Program-made: the position numbers and the translations under genes | Assembly: GCA_017399445.1 (NCBI GenBank) | Contig: JAFQCM010000089.1 | Span: forward strand, 62,001-126,000 | DNA: 64,000 bases | Direction of reading: 5' to 3' | Source: Lachnospiraceae bacterium | GTDB lineage: Bacteria; Bacillota; Clostridia; Lachnospirales; Lachnospiraceae | The notes under the pieces: generated by a model | Seen by the model: only the letters and a program-made list of their open reading frames with translations | Database searches by the model: none | What the model was told of the DNA's origin: nothing | Shown here: in pieces, positions 54,025 to 62,399 of the stretch | Numbering within the stretch: the first letter of the stretch is position 1 | How the letters are laid out: every line of letters starts with the position of its first letter

Positions 54025-56067
54025 ATGGCTGCAAAACATGGTAGTCTGTCAATTAACAGTGATAATATTTTCCCTATAATTAAGAAATGGTTATATTCTG
54101 ACCACGATATTTTCTATCGTGAATTAATTTCCAATGCATGTGATGCTATCACAAAATTAAAGAAATTAGACATGATGGGTGAATATACGTTACCTGATGA
54201 TTTCGAAGCAAAAGTTCAGGTTGTATTAAATCCGGAAGAAAAGACCATTAAGATTATTGATAACGGTTTAGGACTTACTGCAGAGGAAGTAGAAGAATAC
54301 ATTAATCAGATTGCTTTCTCTGGAGCAACAGATTTCCTTGAAAAATACAAAGACAAAGCAAACGAAGACCAGATCATTGGACATTTTGGTTTAGGATTTT
54401 ATTCTGCATTTATGGTAGCAGATGAAGTTCATATTGATTCCCTTTCTTATAAAGAAGGAGCAACACCTGTACACTGGGAATGTGATGGCGGTACAGAATT
54501 CGATATGAAAGATGGAGACAGAGATATTGTTGGTACCGAAATTACCTTATTCCTAAATGAAGACTGTGTAGAATTTTCTAACGAATACAGAGCAAAAGAA
54601 GTAATTGAAAAATATTGTTCTTTCATGCCTACAGCAATTTACGTTTCCAAGGCAAATGCAGAACCGGAATACGAAACTATCTTGCCAGAAGAAAAAACAG
54701 AAAAAGATACTGTTGTAGAAACAATCATCGAAGAAGCAAAAACAGAAGAACGTGAAAATGAAAATGGTGAAAAAGAAGTAGTTGAAGTTTCACCAAAGCA
54801 GGAAAAATTAAAAATCTTAAAAAGACCAGTTGCCATTAATGATACCAATCCTCTTTGGAACAAACATCCAAATGAATGTACCGAAGAAGAATACAAGGAA
54901 TTTTATCGTAAAGTATTTAGAGATTATAAAGAACCATTGTTCTGGATTCACTTAAATATGGATTATCCATTTAATTTAAAGGGTATTTTGTATTTCCCTA
55001 AGATTAATACAGAATATGAATCCATTGAAGGAACAATCAAGCTTTATAACAATCAGGTATTTATCGCAGATAACATCAAGGAAGTAATTCCGGAATTCTT
55101 AATGTTATTGAAGGGTGTCATTGACTGTCCTGATTTACCATTAAATGTTTCCAGAAGTGCATTACAGAACGATGGATTTGTTAAGAAAATTTCTGATTAT
55201 ATTACCAAGAAAGTGGCAGATAAGCTGGCTGGTATGTGTAAAACAGAAAAAGAAACCTATGAAAAATACTGGGATGATATTTCACCGTTTATTAAATTCG
55301 GTTGTTTAAAAGATGACAAGTTCTGTGATAAGATGAATGATTATATTTTATTCAAGAACTTGGATGATAAATATCTGACTATGGGTGAATTAATCAAGCC
55401 TGCAGAAGAAAAAGCAGATCAGGAAGTAGTAGAAGAAAATGTAGAAGAAAAGAAAGAAGCAGAGAAACAGACTATCTACTATGTAACCGATATGCAGCAG
55501 CAGAGCCAGTACATTAATATGTTTAAAGAAGCTGGTATGGATGCAGTTATCTTACAGCATAATATTGACCAGCCATTTGTACAGCAATTAGAAGCAAAGA
55601 ATGAAAATGTTCGTTTTGTCAGAATTGATGCAGAATTAACAGATACTGTAAAAGAAGAAGGAAACGAAGAAGAATTAAAAGAACTTACCGATACTTTAAC
55701 AGAAGTGTTTAAAACAGCATTATCCAATGACAAATTAGAGGTTAAAGTAGAAAAACTGAAAAATGAATCTATTTCTTCTGTGCTGACACTATCTGAAGAA
55801 AGCAGACGTATGCAGGATATGATGAAAATGTACAGCATGCAAGGTATGGATATGTCTATGTTTGGTGGTGCAGGGGAAACTCTTGTATTAAATGCCAACA
55901 ATGAATTAGTAAAATACATTGTAAACAATAAAGATTCTGAAAATGTTCCAATGATGTGTGAACAGCTTTACGACTTAGCAGTGATTGCAAACAAGCCATT
56001 AGCACCAGAAAAAATGACAGAATTTATTGCAAGAAGTAATAAGATTATGATGATGCTTGCGAAATAA
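54025..56067 (+). CDS. htpG: HSP90-family chaperone HtpG with extra charged linker
   Basis: Cytoplasmic ATP-dependent chaperone, 680 residues against about 625 for typical HtpG. The N-terminal GHKL ATPase shows ELISNACDAITKLKK, DNGLGLTAEEV and IGHFGLGFYSAFMVAD; the middle domain shows LPLNVSRSALQND. About 40 extra residues rich in Glu and Lys (about 215-258) sit at the N-middle junction, where eukaryotic Hsp90 has its charged linker. A second acidic stretch (about 467-485) lies before the distal part of the middle domain. The GATTTAA spacing before the ATG leaves GGAGTG as the ribosome site. Predicted HrcA/CIRCE control. Confidence 0.95.
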   Translation: MAAKHGSLSINSDNIFPIIKKWLYSDHDIFYRELISNACDAITKLKKLDMMGEYTLPDDFEAKVQVVLNPEEKTIKIIDNGLGLTAEEVEEYINQIAFSGATDFLEKYKDKANEDQIIGHFGLGFYSAFMVADEVHIDSLSYKEGATPVHWECDGGTEFDMKDGDRDIVGTEITLFLNEDCVEFSNEYRAKEVIEKYCSFMPTAIYVSKANAEPEYETILPEEKTEKDTVVETIIEEAKTEERENENGEKEVVEVSPKQEKLKILKRPVAINDTNPLWNKHPNECTEEEYKEFYRKVFRDYKEPLFWIHLNMDYPFNLKGILYFPKINTEYESIEGTIKLYNNQVFIADNIKEVIPEFLMLLKGVIDCPDLPLNVSRSALQNDGFVKKISDYITKKVADKLAGMCKTEKETYEKYWDDISPFIKFGCLKDDKFCDKMNDYILFKNLDDKYLTMGELIKPAEEKADQEVVEENVEEKKEAEKQTIYYVTDMQQQSQYINMFKEAGMDAVILQHNIDQPFVQQLEAKNENVRFVRIDAELTDTVKEEGNEEELKELTDTLTEVFKTALSNDKLEVKVEKLKNESISSVLTLSEESRRMQDMMKMYSMQGMDMSMFGGAGETLVLNANNELVKYIVNNKDSENVPMMCEQLYDLAVIANKPLAPEKMTEFIARSNKIMMMLAK

Positions 56068-56090
56068 TAAAAAATAGTAAGATAAGAGAA

Positions 56091-56140
56091 ACACCGTCAG
56101 TAAGGAAAATGTATATTCCAAGCTGACGGTGTAACTTTTT
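56091..56140 (+). terminator. Rho-independent terminator after htpG
   Basis: A 10-bp stem, ACACCGTCAG (56091-56100) with CTGACGGTGT (56123-56132), 22-base loop, then AACTTTTTC. Confidence 0.75.
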
Positions 56141-56154
56141 CGGAATAGCCCTAC

Positions 56155-56182
56155 TTGAAATATAGGAAAAATATGGTATACT
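56155..56182 (+). promoter_or_regulatory. predicted promoter of the leader ORF/pullulanase unit
   Basis: TTGAAA (56155-56160), 16-base spacer, TATACT (56177-56182). It drives a leader containing a 26-codon frame and a terminator hairpin before the pullulanase gene. Confidence 0.55.
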
Positions 56183-56226
56183 ACTAGTACAACACATTTC
56201 AAACAAGAAAATGAAACAAAAGGAAT

Positions 56227-56307
56227 ATGGAGGAAAGTGCAAAGCTTTTGAATCTGGAAAAAGAACCAAAATATTACAGATACGAGGTTCTTTTTTTGTG
56301 TGCATAA
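56227..56307 (+). CDS. possible 26-aa leader peptide ahead of pullulanase
   Basis: ATG at 56227 after AAAAGGAAT; reads MEESAKLLNLEKEPKYYRYE then VLFLCA and stops at 56305-56307. The second half of the frame coincides with the terminator hairpin at 56258-56298, so ribosome position could influence hairpin formation. It may equally be a chance frame in a leader. The coding evidence is only the start, the ribosome site and the overlap. Confidence 0.3.
   Translation: MEESAKLLNLEKEPKYYRYEVLFLCA
56258..56298 (+). terminator. terminator or attenuator hairpin upstream of pullulanase
   Basis: AAAAAGAACC (56258-56267) pairs with GGTTCTTTTT (56286-56295), then more T. It lies between the predicted promoter at 56155 and the pullulanase ATG at 56399, so unless another promoter exists in the 100 bases after it, it must be bypassed. 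Confidence 0.7.
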
Positions 56308-56398
56308 TGCACAAAATCTCGAAAGTTCTTCACAAATTTTAGTTCATTTGGTAAAATGGAGAAGTATTTATATCAAATAATAGAAAGAGAGGAATTTT

Positions 56399-59300
56399 AT
56401 GAGAGAGGGAAGAAAGCATCATTACATGAAAAAAGGAATTGCCATAATTTTAATGGCAGTCATGTTTGCCTGCAATGGTCTCACATTTTTTGCAGATGCC
56501 ATACAGGTAAAAGCAGCGGGCACCACATTAATTGTCCATTATGGAGGAAGAACGGACAACAATTATGATGGCTGGAACTTATGGATTTGGGAAGAGGGAG
56601 CTGATGGTCAGACAGTATCCTTCAGTGCAGAAGACGAATTTGGTAAAATTGCAGTTTATCAGTCTACGGGAACACCGGAAAAGATTGGGTTTATTGTAAA
56701 ATTAAATGAGTGGGAAGCAAAAGATGTTGAAGCCGATCGTTACGCAGAAATGAATGGTGGAACCACAGAAATCTGGGTAACTAGTGAAACAGAAGAATTT
56801 GTATATGAAGCTCCAGAAGGATATACATCTTATGATTTTGAAGGCCTGGAAAAGGAAAGATTATCTATATATGAAAAAGAAGATGCCTTGAAGCTGAATG
56901 TTCATTATTATAGTGCAGATGGAAATTATGAAGCCAGTGAGGCATTAGGATGGAAAAATGAAAATTCTCCAGGAAGCTATCCATTAAGTGAAACAGATGA
57001 TTTTGGAGCAGTATTTCATATTGGTTTAGAAGGTGAAGAAAAAACAGGAGAGTATGGATTTAACATTTACAATGGTGGAAATCCAGATTCTAAAACCCCG
57101 AGAACCATCGACCTTTCTAAAGTCGAAAACAATGTATTAGATGTATACACGGTAGCTGGAAAAAGTGAGGTATGGTATACAAAAGAAGAAGTAAACTTTT
57201 CTCCAGCCATTTTAACAGCTGATTTTGGAGAAGGCACTACAAAGCAGGTAGATGTGACTTTGTCTCAGGCCATTGATACCAAAGCAGAGGATACTGTGAA
57301 AAAATTCAAAGTGAAAGATGAAAATGGCACAGAATATTCCATTATGAAGTTGTGGAATGAAACACCAGGAGTCGTAAAAGAAACAAAAATTGTATTAGAG
57401 GAAGAACTTTCCATGGAACATACTTATACAGTAGAATGTGAAGGATATATTTCTCAGATAGTGGAAGTTAGAAAAGCATTTTCTTCAGAAGCATTTGAAG
57501 AACAGTATACCTATGAAGGAGACGACTTAGGGGCTGTATATAGTAAAGAAAAGACAAATTTTAGGGTATGGGCACCAACTGCAGAAAAAGTAAGTGTTAA
57601 TTTTTATCAGTCAGGTGATGGAGATGACTTGACAGAAACGGTAGAAATGACAGCAGCAGAAAAAGGAACCTGGACCTATGAAAAAGAAGGAGATGCTGCC
57701 GGAATTTATTATACGTACAGTGTAACAGTAAATGGCAAAACTAAGGAAGCAGTAGATCCTTATGCTAAAGCAGTAGGAGTAAATGGAAACAGAGGAATGG
57801 TAATTGATTTAGACTCTACCGACCCGGAAGGATTTGATAAGGATACCAGACCAGAATTTGTAAATAACACAGATGCAGTAATTTACGAACTTCATATAAG
57901 AGATTTATCTTCGGATGAATCCGCTGGAATTGAACAAAAAGGAAAGTTTTTAGGTCTGACAGAAACAGGAACAGTGAATAGTGAAGGTTTGACTACCGGT
58001 TTAGACCATATGAAGGATTTAGGAATTACTCATGTACATATTTTACCTTCTTTTGATTATGCCACAGTAGACGAAACAAAATTAGAAACAGAACAATTTA
58101 ATTGGGGATATGATCCTAAGAATTACAACGTACCGGAAGGGTCTTATGCAACAGATCCTTATAATGGAGATATCCGGGTGAAAGAATATAAAGAAATGGT
58201 GCAGACTCTTCATGAAAATGGTATTCGTGTGGTAATGGATGTGGTATACAATCATACTTTTAACACAGAAGAATCCAATTTCCAAAAAATTGTACCAGAT
58301 TACTACTATCGAATGGATGGAGAATTGTATTCTAATGCTTCTGGATGTGGAAATGAAACAGCATCAGAACGTTCTATGATGCGCAAATTTATTGTAGATT
58401 CTGTAGTGTATTGGGCAGAAGAATATCATGTGGATGGTTTCCGCTTTGACTTAATGGGAATTCATGACATAGAAACCATGAATGCAGTGAGAACTGCTTT
58501 GGATGAAGTAGATCCTTCTATTATAATATATGGAGAAGGCTGGACTAGTGGTGATTCTACTCTTCCGGAATCAGAACGTGCTTTAAAGAAAAGTACTTAT
58601 AAAATGGAGGGAATTGCTGCATTTAGTGATGATATTCGAGATGGAATCAAAGGAAATGTTTTTGATTCTTTAGACAAAGGATTTGTAAGTGGAGCAGAAA
58701 ATTTAGCAGAAGCAATCAAATATAGTGTAGTAGGTGCTACAGAAAATGCTCAGGTAGATTATGAAGCTTATGAGAAAACTAATGGCTGGTGGGCAGGTTC
58801 CCCAGAACAGACCATAAACTATGTTTCCTGTCATGATAATTTAACTCTTTGGGATAAGCTTGCAATTTCTAATGAAAATGACAGTGAAGAAGACAGAATA
58901 AAAATGAATAAATTAGCATCTGCCATTGTATTTACTTCACAGGGAATTCCTTTTATTCAGGCAGGAGAAGAAATGCTGCGAAGTAAGGAAATGGAAGATG
59001 GAACTTTCTCAGAAAACAGTTATAACCTTCCAGACAGTGTAAACTCCATAAAGTGGGAAAACAAAGGAAATACCATAGATGTTTATAACTATTATAAAGG
59101 GTTAATAGCTTTAAGAAAGGCTCATCCGGCATTTCGTATGACAACTACACAAGAGGTGCAGGATAACCTGACTTTCTTAGAAACAAAAGATGAAAAAACA
59201 GTAGCATATACCATTAATAATAGTCCAAATGGAGAAAATGCAGAAAGTATATTTGTAGCATATAATGCCAATACTGAAGAAGTGGTATTAGAACTTCCAG

Positions 59301-59527
59301 AGGGGAAATGGAATGTATATGTAAATGGCGAAAAATCTGGAACAGAAATTATTGATACTGTATCTGAAACTATTACAGTAAGTCCGATTTCAGCAGTGGT
59401 ATTAATGAAAGAAGCTGGAAATGGCACAGGAATGAATACAACTACATTTCTTGTAATTGGTTTTGCAGCAGTAGTGGTAGTAGGAGTAGTGGCAGTAATT
59501 GTGGTTAGAAAAAGTAAAAAGAGATAG
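56399..59527 (+). CDS. secreted, membrane-anchored type I pullulanase
   Basis: Extracellular debranching enzyme cutting alpha-1,6 bonds of pullulan and starch, 1042 residues. Signal peptide (about 10-38), an N-terminal starch-binding module of the PUD/CBM41 type (TLIVHYGGRTDNNYDGWNLW) and a second similar module (LNVHYYSADGNYEASEALGW), a CBM48-like domain (YTKEKTNFRVWAPTAEKVSV-like region) and the GH13 barrel. The type I pullulanase signature is FNWGYDPKNYNVPEGSYATD (canonical YNWGYDP). Catalytic motifs are GFRFDLMGIHD, IIYGEGWTSG and YVSCHDN. The C terminus is a membrane helix followed by RKSKKR, without LPXTG. Confidence 0.93.
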   Translation: MREGRKHHYMKKGIAIILMAVMFACNGLTFFADAIQVKAAGTTLIVHYGGRTDNNYDGWNLWIWEEGADGQTVSFSAEDEFGKIAVYQSTGTPEKIGFIVKLNEWEAKDVEADRYAEMNGGTTEIWVTSETEEFVYEAPEGYTSYDFEGLEKERLSIYEKEDALKLNVHYYSADGNYEASEALGWKNENSPGSYPLSETDDFGAVFHIGLEGEEKTGEYGFNIYNGGNPDSKTPRTIDLSKVENNVLDVYTVAGKSEVWYTKEEVNFSPAILTADFGEGTTKQVDVTLSQAIDTKAEDTVKKFKVKDENGTEYSIMKLWNETPGVVKETKIVLEEELSMEHTYTVECEGYISQIVEVRKAFSSEAFEEQYTYEGDDLGAVYSKEKTNFRVWAPTAEKVSVNFYQSGDGDDLTETVEMTAAEKGTWTYEKEGDAAGIYYTYSVTVNGKTKEAVDPYAKAVGVNGNRGMVIDLDSTDPEGFDKDTRPEFVNNTDAVIYELHIRDLSSDESAGIEQKGKFLGLTETGTVNSEGLTTGLDHMKDLGITHVHILPSFDYATVDETKLETEQFNWGYDPKNYNVPEGSYATDPYNGDIRVKEYKEMVQTLHENGIRVVMDVVYNHTFNTEESNFQKIVPDYYYRMDGELYSNASGCGNETASERSMMRKFIVDSVVYWAEEYHVDGFRFDLMGIHDIETMNAVRTALDEVDPSIIIYGEGWTSGDSTLPESERALKKSTYKMEGIAAFSDDIRDGIKGNVFDSLDKGFVSGAENLAEAIKYSVVGATENAQVDYEAYEKTNGWWAGSPEQTINYVSCHDNLTLWDKLAISNENDSEEDRIKMNKLASAIVFTSQGIPFIQAGEEMLRSKEMEDGTFSENSYNLPDSVNSIKWENKGNTIDVYNYYKGLIALRKAHPAFRMTTTQEVQDNLTFLETKDEKTVAYTINNSPNGENAESIFVAYNANTEEVVLELPEGKWNVYVNGEKSGTEIIDTVSETITVSPISAVVLMKEAGNGTGMNTTTFLVIGFAAVVVVGVVAVIVVRKSKKR

Positions 59528-59547
59528 AAAATATAACCTATAAAAAT

Positions 59548-59582
59548 AAAATTCATGCCTGTCTTTGGCAGGCATGAATTTT
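59548..59582. terminator. bidirectional-type terminator after pullulanase
   Basis: A perfect 14-bp stem (59548-59561 with 59569-59582), loop of seven, with A run before and TTAAAATATTT after. Confidence 0.8.
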
Positions 59583-59699
59583 AAAATATTTATTATTATT
59601 TACAAATAGAGGAAAAATTGGAAAAGGAATATAACTTTGCAGATAGTCATAAATATTTTAAATAATTATAGCTAAAAATCACAGAAAAGAGGAGAAATT

Positions 59700-61508
59700 A
59701 TGGCAGAAAAAAGTGTAAAAAAAAGGGAAGACATTAATAATGACTATAAATGGGCAATAGAAGATTTATATGTGGATGATAATTTGTGGTCTAAGGATTA
59801 TGAAAAAGTAATAACCTTTGCTGAAACTATCAAATCTTATCAGGGCAGGCTTTCCGAAAGCCCGGAAGTATTGTATGAATTTATGCAAAAATATGAAGAA
59901 ATGGAACAACTGGCAGAAAAAGTATATGTGTATGCTAACCAGCGACTTCATGAAGATACAGGAAATTCTTTTTATCAGGGATTGGCAGCAAAAACTCAGG
60001 GAATGCTTGTAGCAACAGGAGAAGCCACTTCCTTTTTTGAACCGGAATTTTTAGCAATGTCCGAAGAAGAATATGAAGAAATAGTGGCAAATGAAAAATT
60101 AAAGCCTTATCAACATTACTTTGAAGAAATGCGCAGAGAAAGAGCACATATATTAACAAAGGAAATGGAAGAAATGTTGGCTTTATCTGGAGAAATGGCA
60201 GAAGGACCAAAGGATATTTTTTCTATGTTTAATAATGCAGATGTCCGTTTTCCTGAAGTAAAAGATAAAAATGGAGAATTGTTGCCTCTTACTCATGGTA
60301 CCTACATTGCGCTTTTGGAAAACAGTGACAGAAGTATAAGAGAGCAGGCATTTAAAAATTTATATGGCGTTTATGAAAAGTATAGAAATACTCTTGCAGC
60401 AGTATATCAGGCAAGTGTGAAAAAAGATGTTTTTTATGCAAAAGCAAGAAAATATGCTTCTGCAAGAGAAATGGAATTAGATGGCAGCAATATTCCATTA
60501 TCTGTGTATGATAATCTGATGGAAAGCGTTCATAAACATTTGTCGGCAATGCATAAATACATTGATATTAGACAAGAAGCATTGGGAGTTGAGAAACTTC
60601 ATATGTATGATTTATACGTTCCAATCATAGATGAAATAGATATGAAAAAAGATTTTGAAGAAGCAAAAAAAATCGTAAGTAAAGGCTTGGAACCATTAGG
60701 AGGAGAATACCTTACAATTTTAAAAGAAGGATTTGAAAACCACTGGATTGATATTTATGAAAATGAAGGAAAAAGAAGTGGTGCTTATTCCTGGGGAGCT
60801 TATGGCACACATCCATATGTGCTGTTAAACTATAATGGAACATTAAATCATGTATTTACACTGGCACATGAAATGGGCCATGCCCTCCATTCCTTTTATT
60901 CCGATGCTAATCAGGATTATCTTTATGCAGGATATAAAATTTTTGTTGCTGAAGTAGCCTCTACCGTGAATGAATCTTTACTGATACAATACCTGATTAG
61001 TCAGGCGAAAGATGCAAAGGAAAAAGCATATTTGCTCAATCATTTTTTAGAACAGTTCCGTGGAACCCTATACCGCCAGACTATGTTTGCGGAATTTGAA
61101 AAGAGAACTCATGAAATGGTCGAAAATTCAGAAGCATTAACAGCAGAAAAGTTATGCGAAATATATTATGATTTGAATAAACAGTATTTTGGTGAAAATA
61201 TCCATATTGATGAAGAAATTGCAATGGAGTGGGCAAGAATTCCTCATTTCTATACAGCATTCTATGTATATCAGTATGCAACAGGATTTTCTGCTGCCAT
61301 AGCAATTAGTAAAGCAATTCTAGCAGGAGATGAAGAAGTAAAAGAAGGATATTTTAAATTCTTAAAGAGTGGAAGTTCTATGTATCCTATTGATTTACTT
61401 AAGTTATGTAAGGTAGATATGACTACTACAAAACCGGTAGAAGATGCATTGAAGGTATTTGAAGAGCTGCTAGATGAGTTTATGGAAGTAATCAAAGAAT
61501 GTAAATAA
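59700..61508 (+). CDS. pepF: oligoendopeptidase F
   Basis: Cytoplasmic zinc metallopeptidase of family M3B that degrades oligopeptides, 602 residues. The HExxH motif is His390-Glu391-x-x-His394 in LAHEMGHALHSFYS, with the downstream Glu in the AEVASTVNESLL segment as third ligand. WAIEDLYVDDNLWSKDYEKV near the start and YHRTPHFY-like RIPHFYTAFYVYQYATGFSA near the end are typical of PepF. AGAGGAGAAATT precedes the ATG. The upstream 170 bases contain no convincing promoter. The GTG-started kinase remnant follows 37 bases later. Confidence 0.96.
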   Translation: MAEKSVKKREDINNDYKWAIEDLYVDDNLWSKDYEKVITFAETIKSYQGRLSESPEVLYEFMQKYEEMEQLAEKVYVYANQRLHEDTGNSFYQGLAAKTQGMLVATGEATSFFEPEFLAMSEEEYEEIVANEKLKPYQHYFEEMRRERAHILTKEMEEMLALSGEMAEGPKDIFSMFNNADVRFPEVKDKNGELLPLTHGTYIALLENSDRSIREQAFKNLYGVYEKYRNTLAAVYQASVKKDVFYAKARKYASAREMELDGSNIPLSVYDNLMESVHKHLSAMHKYIDIRQEALGVEKLHMYDLYVPIIDEIDMKKDFEEAKKIVSKGLEPLGGEYLTILKEGFENHWIDIYENEGKRSGAYSWGAYGTHPYVLLNYNGTLNHVFTLAHEMGHALHSFYSDANQDYLYAGYKIFVAEVASTVNESLLIQYLISQAKDAKEKAYLLNHFLEQFRGTLYRQTMFAEFEKRTHEMVENSEALTAEKLCEIYYDLNKQYFGENIHIDEEIAMEWARIPHFYTAFYVYQYATGFSAAIAISKAILAGDEEVKEGYFKFLKSGSSMYPIDLLKLCKVDMTTTKPVEDALKVFEELLDEFMEVIKECK

Positions 61509-61545
61509 AAATAGAGTCAATAAAAGTGAGGAAAGGAGTGAAAAT

Positions 61546-62301
61546 GTGGAAGAATATATACTTATCATAGACCAGGACACTGTAAGCACCCAAGCGGTTT
61601 TAGTTGATAAGTTGGGAAATAGAAAAGCAGTGTTCCAAAAAGAAATTCCACAATATTTTCCTCAACCTGGATTTGTGGAATTGGATGCCAATGAAATCTG
61701 GATTAGTGTGATGTATGTTGTAATGGAATTAATGAAAAAAAATCAGATTGAGCCGGAAAGCATCAAAGAAATTGGAATCATTAGCCAAAACCAAACCACA
61801 GTTGTATGGAACAAAAATACAGGTGTCCCTATATATTATGCGATTTCGGAACAATCTAAACAAAGTAAGGCTATTTGTGAAGCAATGAAGGCTGCAAAAT
61901 ATGAGCAGTTAATAAAAGAAAAAACAGGTTTGCCTTTGGAAGCTAACTATTCTGCAACGAAAATAAAGTGGATTTTAGATAATGTAGCGGGTACAAGAGA
62001 AAAAGCAGAAGCAGGGGAACTTATATTTGGTACACTAGATTCCTGGCTAGTATATCGAATGACAGAGGAATACACTCATATTATGAATGAGTGTAATGCT
62101 TCCCGAACACTTATTTATAACGTACACGAGTTAAAGTGGGATAAAGAACTATTAAAACTGTTTCACATCCCAGAAGCAATGCTTCCGGAAGTGAAGAATT
62201 CTTCTGAAATATATGGATATACAGCACCATATCATTTCTTTGGAATGGAAACACCGATTACAGGTGTTAGCCGGGAATTGCAGGCAGTACTTAGGAAATA
62301 G
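61546..62301 (+). CDS. degenerate, half-length glycerol kinase-like protein
   Basis: 251 residues from a GTG with GGAGTG upstream, against about 500 for GlpK. The sequence follows the GlpK N-terminal (FGGY_N) domain closely: FVELDANEIW, LPLEANYSATKIKWILDNV, FGTLDSWLVYRMTE, NASRTLIYNVHELKWDKELL. Key residues are lost: DQGTTSTR reads DQDTVSTQ, NQRET reads QNQTT (substrate Arg and Glu gone), and the GVAGDQQAAL end reads GVSRELQAVLRK just before the stop, losing the catalytic Asp. There is no C-terminal half downstream. Either a decaying gene still without stop codons, or a non-enzymatic derivative. Probably transcribed with pepF. Confidence 0.75.
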   Translation: MEEYILIIDQDTVSTQAVLVDKLGNRKAVFQKEIPQYFPQPGFVELDANEIWISVMYVVMELMKKNQIEPESIKEIGIISQNQTTVVWNKNTGVPIYYAISEQSKQSKAICEAMKAAKYEQLIKEKTGLPLEANYSATKIKWILDNVAGTREKAEAGELIFGTLDSWLVYRMTEEYTHIMNECNASRTLIYNVHELKWDKELLKLFHIPEAMLPEVKNSSEIYGYTAPYHFFGMETPITGVSRELQAVLRK

Positions 62302-62335
62302 AAGTATTAAAATTAGAAACTTTCTATTACAAATC

Positions 62336-62378
62336 AAAAAGGGCAAAGTTGACATATAATAATCAACTTTGCCCTTTT
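62336..62378. terminator. bidirectional terminator between convergent genes
   Basis: A stem of 16 bp or more, AAAAGGGCAAAGTTGA (ending at 62352) with TCAACTTTGCCCTTTT (62363-62378), with flanking A and T runs. It serves both the kinase remnant and the converging typA gene. Confidence 0.9.
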
Positions 62379-62399
62379 ATTAAGTTCCTAATATATTAA

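Noticed and set aside
59450..59527. LPXTG-type sorting signal on the pullulanase
   Set aside because: The C terminus has a membrane helix and RKSKKR tail but no LPXTG or variant before it.
61546..62399. Glycerol kinase split by a frameshift
   Set aside because: No frame after 62301 encodes the C-terminal half; the terminator and typA follow at once, so this is truncation rather than frameshift.
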